Shown here piece after piece: positions 12,278-15,889 of a stretch of 15,889 bases of DNA. The stretch comes from Coriobacteriales bacterium. GTDB taxonomy: Bacteria; Actinomycetota; Coriobacteriia; Coriobacteriales; UBA8131. Location: NCBI GenBank assembly GCA_031282085.1, contig JAITEK010000108.1, forward strand, positions 1-15,889, in the 5' to 3' direction. Position numbers and translations under genes: made by a program. The number at the start of each line of letters is the position of its first letter. Within the stretch, counting starts at the first letter, position 1. A model generated the notes under the pieces. The model searched no databases. It was not told the DNA's origin and saw only the letters and a program-made list of their open reading frames with translations.

Positions 12278-15200
12278 ATGAGTGAGATTATGAGACCACT
12301 GCCCTTTGGCTCGTTGATGGACCACGCGCTTGGGGAATACCAGGAAAGCCAGAGTATCTTTGGCGTCAGGGAGCGGAAGTTCTACCGCAATACGAGTGGT
12401 GTGCGGATGACACGGCATGGGGCGGCAATCGACTCGCCCATCGGCCCCGCGGCCGGGCCTCATTCCCAGCTGGCGCAGAACATCGTTGCGGCCTATCTGG
12501 CTGGCAGCCGCTTCATCGAGCTTAAGACCGTCCAGACCATGGACGGCGACGAGCTGCGCGCCTGCGTAGCGCGCCCCTGTATCAACGCCGCCGACGAGTG
12601 CTACAACGTTGAGTGGTCCACCGAGCTGACCGTTCAGCAGGCCCTTGAGGAGTACGTTAAGGCCTGGGTTGCCGTACACGTGCTCGGCGCGGAGTTCGGC
12701 CTCGGCACGAATGTGGTCTTCAACATGAGCGTCGGCTACAGTCTTGAGGGCATCCAGTCCAAGAAGATCGACGATTACCTTGAGGGTATGCGCGACGCGT
12801 CATCTACGGCGGTCTGGACGGAGTGCGTTGGGTGGCTGCGGGAGAACCTCGGTCGCTTCAGCGTCTTTGGGGCTGAGGACCTGGCGGCTCTTTCCGCGCG
12901 GGTGTCCAACAGCGTGACGCTCTCTACCCTGCATGGCTGCCCGGCCAACGAGATCGAGCGTATCGCGCACTATCTGTTGACCGTGAAGAAACTGCATACG
13001 GGCATCAAGTGCAACCCCACCTTGCTCGGTTACGACGAGGCGCGGCGCATCCTCGATAAGATGGGCTACGAGTACATCGCCTTTGACGACCATCATTTTG
13101 TCGAGGACCTGCAATTTGACGACGCCGTTGCGATGATCGGTCGCCTACAGACCGCAGCAGGCGAGCTCGGCCTGGACTTCGGCGTGAAGATAACCAACAC
13201 CTTCCCGGTAGACATCAAGCGCGGAGAGCTGCCGGGCGAGGAGATGTATATGAGCGGACGGTCGCTCTTTCCCCTCTCGCTGACGGTGGCGAACAGGCTC
13301 AGCAAGGCTCTGGATGGCAAACTACCGATCTCGTACTCCGGCGGCGCGGACGCCTTTAATATCGAGCGCTTACTCAAGTGCGGCATCCGCCCCGTCACGA
13401 TGGCTACCACCGTTCTCAAACCGGGCGGCTATGAACGCATGCAGCAGTTGGCGACACGCGCTGAACAGGCGCTCGAGGGAGTGCTTGAGCCCACTCAGAC
13501 CACACTCGACGTTGCTCTGTTGGATAAAACGGCCGTCGCCGCCTTATCCCTCGCGCGCCATCGCAAGGATTACCGTGAGGGCGGCAGCCGCAAGGCGGGT
13601 GCTCCCTTGCCACTGTTCGACTGCGTTGCGGCTCCTTGCAGTATGGCCGGCTGCCCCATCAAGCAACAGATCCCGGCCTATCTGGAGCAGGTAGCCCAGG
13701 GCGATTACGACCAGGCATTTGCGATCATCGTCAACGACAACGTGTTGCCCTCGGTAACCGGCACCATTTGCGACCATCAGTGCCAGACGCGCTGCACCCG
13801 TCTCGATTACGATGACCCCTTGCAGATACGTAGTGCCAAGAAGGCCGCCTCGCTGGCGGCACAGCAGGCCTATATCGAGACCATGGCACAGCCGCCCGCC
13901 CTGCGCACCACCGCCAAGGTGCTCGTTATCGGCGCCGGCCCGGCCGGGCTGGCGGCGGCGTCCTACCTGCGTCGCAACGGCGTGGCGGTTACTGTGCGCG
14001 AGATGAGGGAAAAGCCGCTCGGCATCGTCTCGCAGGTTATCCCCGAGTTCCGCATCAGCAATCCGGAGCTCGCCTTGGATGTTGAGCTTGCCCGGGCCTA
14101 TGGCGTGGAGCTTGAGTTCAACGCGCCCGCCGCCTACGACCTCGCTGAGCTCAAAGCGCACTACGACTACCTCATCCTGGCGACCGGCGCCTGGAAGGAG
14201 GGCCGAAGCGACCTTACCCTCGACGGCGCAAAGGTCATCGATGCGCTCGACTTCCTCGCCCGCTCCCGTGCGTCCAAACTCAACCTCGACCTCGGCGCAC
14301 GCGTTGCCGTCATCGGCGGCGGCGATGTGGCGATGGACTGTGCCCGCGCGGCGGCTCGCAACAAAGGTGTTGAGGAGACCGCCATCGTCTACCGTCGCAC
14401 GCAGGGCTTCATGCCGGCGCAACGCGAAGAGATCGACCTCGCCTTAGCGGACGGGGTACGCATCATCGAGTTGCACGCTCCCCGCAGCTTTGAGGACGGC
14501 GAACTCATCTGCGACCTCATGGAGCTGGGCGAGATGGACGCCAGCGGTCGGCGCGGCGTGCAGCCCTGCGGCAAAACAGCGACGCTCGGCTTTGACACCA
14601 TCATCTCCGCCGTTGGCGCCGGCGTGGACACCACCCTGTTCTCCCAAAACGGCCTGGCCCTCAACGAGCGGGGCCTTGCCGTACTCAGCGCCGCCTGCGA
14701 GAGCTCGCTGCCCGACGTCTATCTCGCCGGTGACTGCAAAGCCGGGCCCAAGACGGTTGTTAAGGCGATGGCCGACGCCAAGGCGATCGCCAAAGACATT
14801 CTTGGCAAACTGGGCCTGGAGGCCGACTTCCAGACCTTTGGGGCGAGCATCTGCCGCGATGAGTTGCTGGGGAGGAAGGGCGTACTCAGCGCCGCCACAC
14901 CGAATCCCGGACATGCCGCGCAGGACGCCACACGCTGCCTGGCCTGCGATACAGTCTGTGAGGTCTGCGTGGATGTCTGTCCCAACCGGGCCAATGTCTG
15001 CATCGACCTTGGCGAGGGCTTCAACAACGCCGAGGGCGCGGGTAGCGGCGCCGGGTCTTTGGAGCAACGCTACCAGATACTGCACCTGGATGGCCTGTGC
15101 AACGAGTGCGGGAACTGCGGCGTCTTCTGCCCCACGGCCGGCAATCCCTACCTCGACAAACTCACGGTCTTTGTGAGCGAGGAGGACTTCTCCGAGAGCA

Positions 15201-15382
15201 CGAACAGGGGCTTTCTGCCTCTTGGCGACGGACGCTACCAGATACGCCTGGAAGGCGGCGAGACCATCGAGGCCCAGCTGGAGGACTCCAGCCCCCTCCC
15301 CGCCGCCATCCCTGCGGCCACCGCGGCGATGATACGAGCAGTCCGCGAGCGTTATGATTATCTGATGCGCACGAGATATTGA
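12278..15382 (+). CDS. ygfK: YgfK, large Fe-S flavoprotein reductase (named putative selenate reductase subunit)
   Basis: Multidomain oxidoreductase of 1034 residues, close to E. coli YgfK (about 1032). In order: a dihydroorotate/dihydropyrimidine-dehydrogenase-like TIM barrel (about 25-400; FIELKTVQT, LSTLHGCPANEIE with Cys221, GGADAF near 355); a Fer4_20-type cysteine region (Cys449, 454, 459, 498, 502, 506); an FAD domain with VIGAGPAGLAAA (550-561); an NAD(P)H domain with VIGGGDVAMD (678-687) and YRRTQGFMPAQREE; then two C-terminal cysteine motifs, C887/890/894/897/901 and C941/944/947/951, the second a classic [4Fe-4S] pattern. It therefore looks like an NAD(P)H-dependent reductase of a purine or pyrimidine-like ring; selenate reduction is a historical label. 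AAGGAG at 12267-12272 fixes the ATG at 12278. ssnA follows after 11 bases. Confidence 0.95.
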   Translation: MSEIMRPLPFGSLMDHALGEYQESQSIFGVRERKFYRNTSGVRMTRHGAAIDSPIGPAAGPHSQLAQNIVAAYLAGSRFIELKTVQTMDGDELRACVARPCINAADECYNVEWSTELTVQQALEEYVKAWVAVHVLGAEFGLGTNVVFNMSVGYSLEGIQSKKIDDYLEGMRDASSTAVWTECVGWLRENLGRFSVFGAEDLAALSARVSNSVTLSTLHGCPANEIERIAHYLLTVKKLHTGIKCNPTLLGYDEARRILDKMGYEYIAFDDHHFVEDLQFDDAVAMIGRLQTAAGELGLDFGVKITNTFPVDIKRGELPGEEMYMSGRSLFPLSLTVANRLSKALDGKLPISYSGGADAFNIERLLKCGIRPVTMATTVLKPGGYERMQQLATRAEQALEGVLEPTQTTLDVALLDKTAVAALSLARHRKDYREGGSRKAGAPLPLFDCVAAPCSMAGCPIKQQIPAYLEQVAQGDYDQAFAIIVNDNVLPSVTGTICDHQCQTRCTRLDYDDPLQIRSAKKAASLAAQQAYIETMAQPPALRTTAKVLVIGAGPAGLAAASYLRRNGVAVTVREMREKPLGIVSQVIPEFRISNPELALDVELARAYGVELEFNAPAAYDLAELKAHYDYLILATGAWKEGRSDLTLDGAKVIDALDFLARSRASKLNLDLGARVAVIGGGDVAMDCARAAARNKGVEETAIVYRRTQGFMPAQREEIDLALADGVRIIELHAPRSFEDGELICDLMELGEMDASGRRGVQPCGKTATLGFDTIISAVGAGVDTTLFSQNGLALNERGLAVLSAACESSLPDVYLAGDCKAGPKTVVKAMADAKAIAKDILGKLGLEADFQTFGASICRDELLGRKGVLSAATPNPGHAAQDATRCLACDTVCEVCVDVCPNRANVCIDLGEGFNNAEGAGSGAGSLEQRYQILHLDGLCNECGNCGVFCPTAGNPYLDKLTVFVSEEDFSESTNRGFLPLGDGRYQIRLEGGETIEAQLEDSSPLPAAIPAATAAMIRAVRERYDYLMRTRY

Positions 15383-15393
15383 GGAGCACAACC

Positions 15394-15889
15394 ATGACAA
15401 CACTCATCACAAACGGAACCGTTATCACGCGAGACGCGGCCAACCCCTTCCTTGAGAACGGAGCGGTCGCCTTTGACGGCACGACCATCACCGCCGTAGG
15501 CACAACCGAGGCGCTCAGGGAGCGGTTCCCCCAAGCCGAGGTGCTCGATGCCCGCGGACGACTCGTCATGCCGGGCTTCATCAACACCCATATGCACTAC
15601 TACTCGACTTTTGCCCGCGGCATAGACTTCGGCTCCCGGCCGGCAACCACCTTTGGCGAGGTGCTCCGCGGCCTGTGGTGGAAGCTCGACAAGATGCTCA
15701 CACTCGAAGACGTCTATTACAGCGCCATAGGACCGATGATCGATGAGGTGCGCAACGGTGTGACCTCGGCCATCGACCATCACGCAAGCCCCTTTGCCGT
15801 GCGCGACAGCCTGTTCACCATAGCGGAGGCGGCCGAGCTTATCGGCATCCGCTCCAATCTCTGCTACGAGGTCTCCGACCGCGACGGCG
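15394..15889 (+). CDS. ssnA: SsnA-family amidohydrolase (partial, runs off the window)
   Basis: First 165 codons of a metal-dependent amidohydrolase of the SsnA/TrzN/guanine-deaminase superfamily; the family is usually about 440 residues, so the C-terminal part lies outside. After the N-terminal beta-sandwich start (ITNGTVIT), the metal-binding loop PGFINTHMHYYSTFARG carries His66 and His68, the HxH pair that starts the catalytic barrel. AIDHHASP (127-134) is also typical. Members open cyclic amides or amidines or deaminate purines. Beside ygfK it probably acts on a reduced purine ring. The ATG at 15394 has GAGGAG at 15381-15386, overlapping the ygfK stop codon, so the two genes should be translated together. 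E. coli has the same ygfK-ssnA order. Confidence 0.93.
   Translation, partial: MTTLITNGTVITRDAANPFLENGAVAFDGTTITAVGTTEALRERFPQAEVLDARGRLVMPGFINTHMHYYSTFARGIDFGSRPATTFGEVLRGLWWKLDKMLTLEDVYYSAIGPMIDEVRNGVTSAIDHHASPFAVRDSLFTIAEAAELIGIRSNLCYEVSDRDG

Noticed and set aside
1..15889. CRISPR array, tRNA/rRNA genes, insertion sequences or phage genes
   Set aside because: I looked for regular repeat-spacer series, tRNA-like cloverleaf patterns and transposase motifs and saw none; the only repeats are the small palindromes and short tandems reported.

Overview
This window is most of a catabolic locus for anaerobic purine (xanthine/urate-type) degradation in a high-GC bacterium. Gene content matches the ygeX-ygeY-ygeW-yqeA-ygfK-ssnA-ygfM/xdhD group of E. 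coli and of many gut anaerobes, which published genetic work (recalled, not looked up) ties to oxygen-independent purine and urate use. The sequence alone does not fix the host. High GC, strong Shine-Dalgarno sites, a biotin-uptake gene next door and dispersed GTCATTCTGAG-type palindromes suit an anaerobic gut actinobacterium (Coriobacteriia-like) or a high-GC clostridial-type Firmicute. I would not go further.

Layout. Bases 1-157 hold no gene I can support. A biotin transporter subunit gene, bioY, lies on the minus strand (158-757). Next, also on the minus strand, is a tightly overlapped three-gene molybdenum hydroxylase operon, transcribed as large Mo subunit (4423-2276), [2Fe-2S] subunit (2279-1803), then FAD subunit (1809-946). 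A 247-base divergent control region (4424-4670) follows. It has two good sigma-70-type promoters and a perfect 23-bp palindrome that covers the -10 box and spacer of the leftward promoter. On the plus strand from 4671 to the end of the window run a YheO/DauR-type PAS-HTH regulator, ridA, diaminopropionate ammonia-lyase (ygeX/dpaL), the M20 hydrolase ygeY, the knotted transcarbamylase ygeW, carbamate kinase (yqeA/arcC), an NCS2 purine permease, the large Fe-S flavoprotein ygfK, and the first 165 codons of the amidohydrolase ssnA.

How they fit together (inference from families and context). The NCS2 permease imports a purine. The Mo hydroxylase oxidises purine carbons. YgfK, whose parts match dihydropyrimidine dehydrogenase in a different order, and SsnA would reduce and open the ring system. 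YgeY and YgeW would strip ureido/carbamoyl groups from a diaminopropionate skeleton, with YgeW yielding carbamoyl phosphate that carbamate kinase turns into ATP. YgeX would split 2,3-diaminopropionate into pyruvate and ammonia through 2-aminoacrylate, and RidA, encoded 4 bases upstream of ygeX, would clear that reactive enamine. A hydantoinase gene (hyuA) and the yqeB/yqeC/mocA cofactor genes, often found in such clusters, are not in this window and may lie beyond ssnA.

The most interesting non-coding features are the operator/promoter arrangement at 4585-4650, four related palindromes that all have the same orientation relative to transcription, several strong intercistronic hairpins without U-tracts, and a tandem 8-bp repeat with overlapping start codons just before ygfK.
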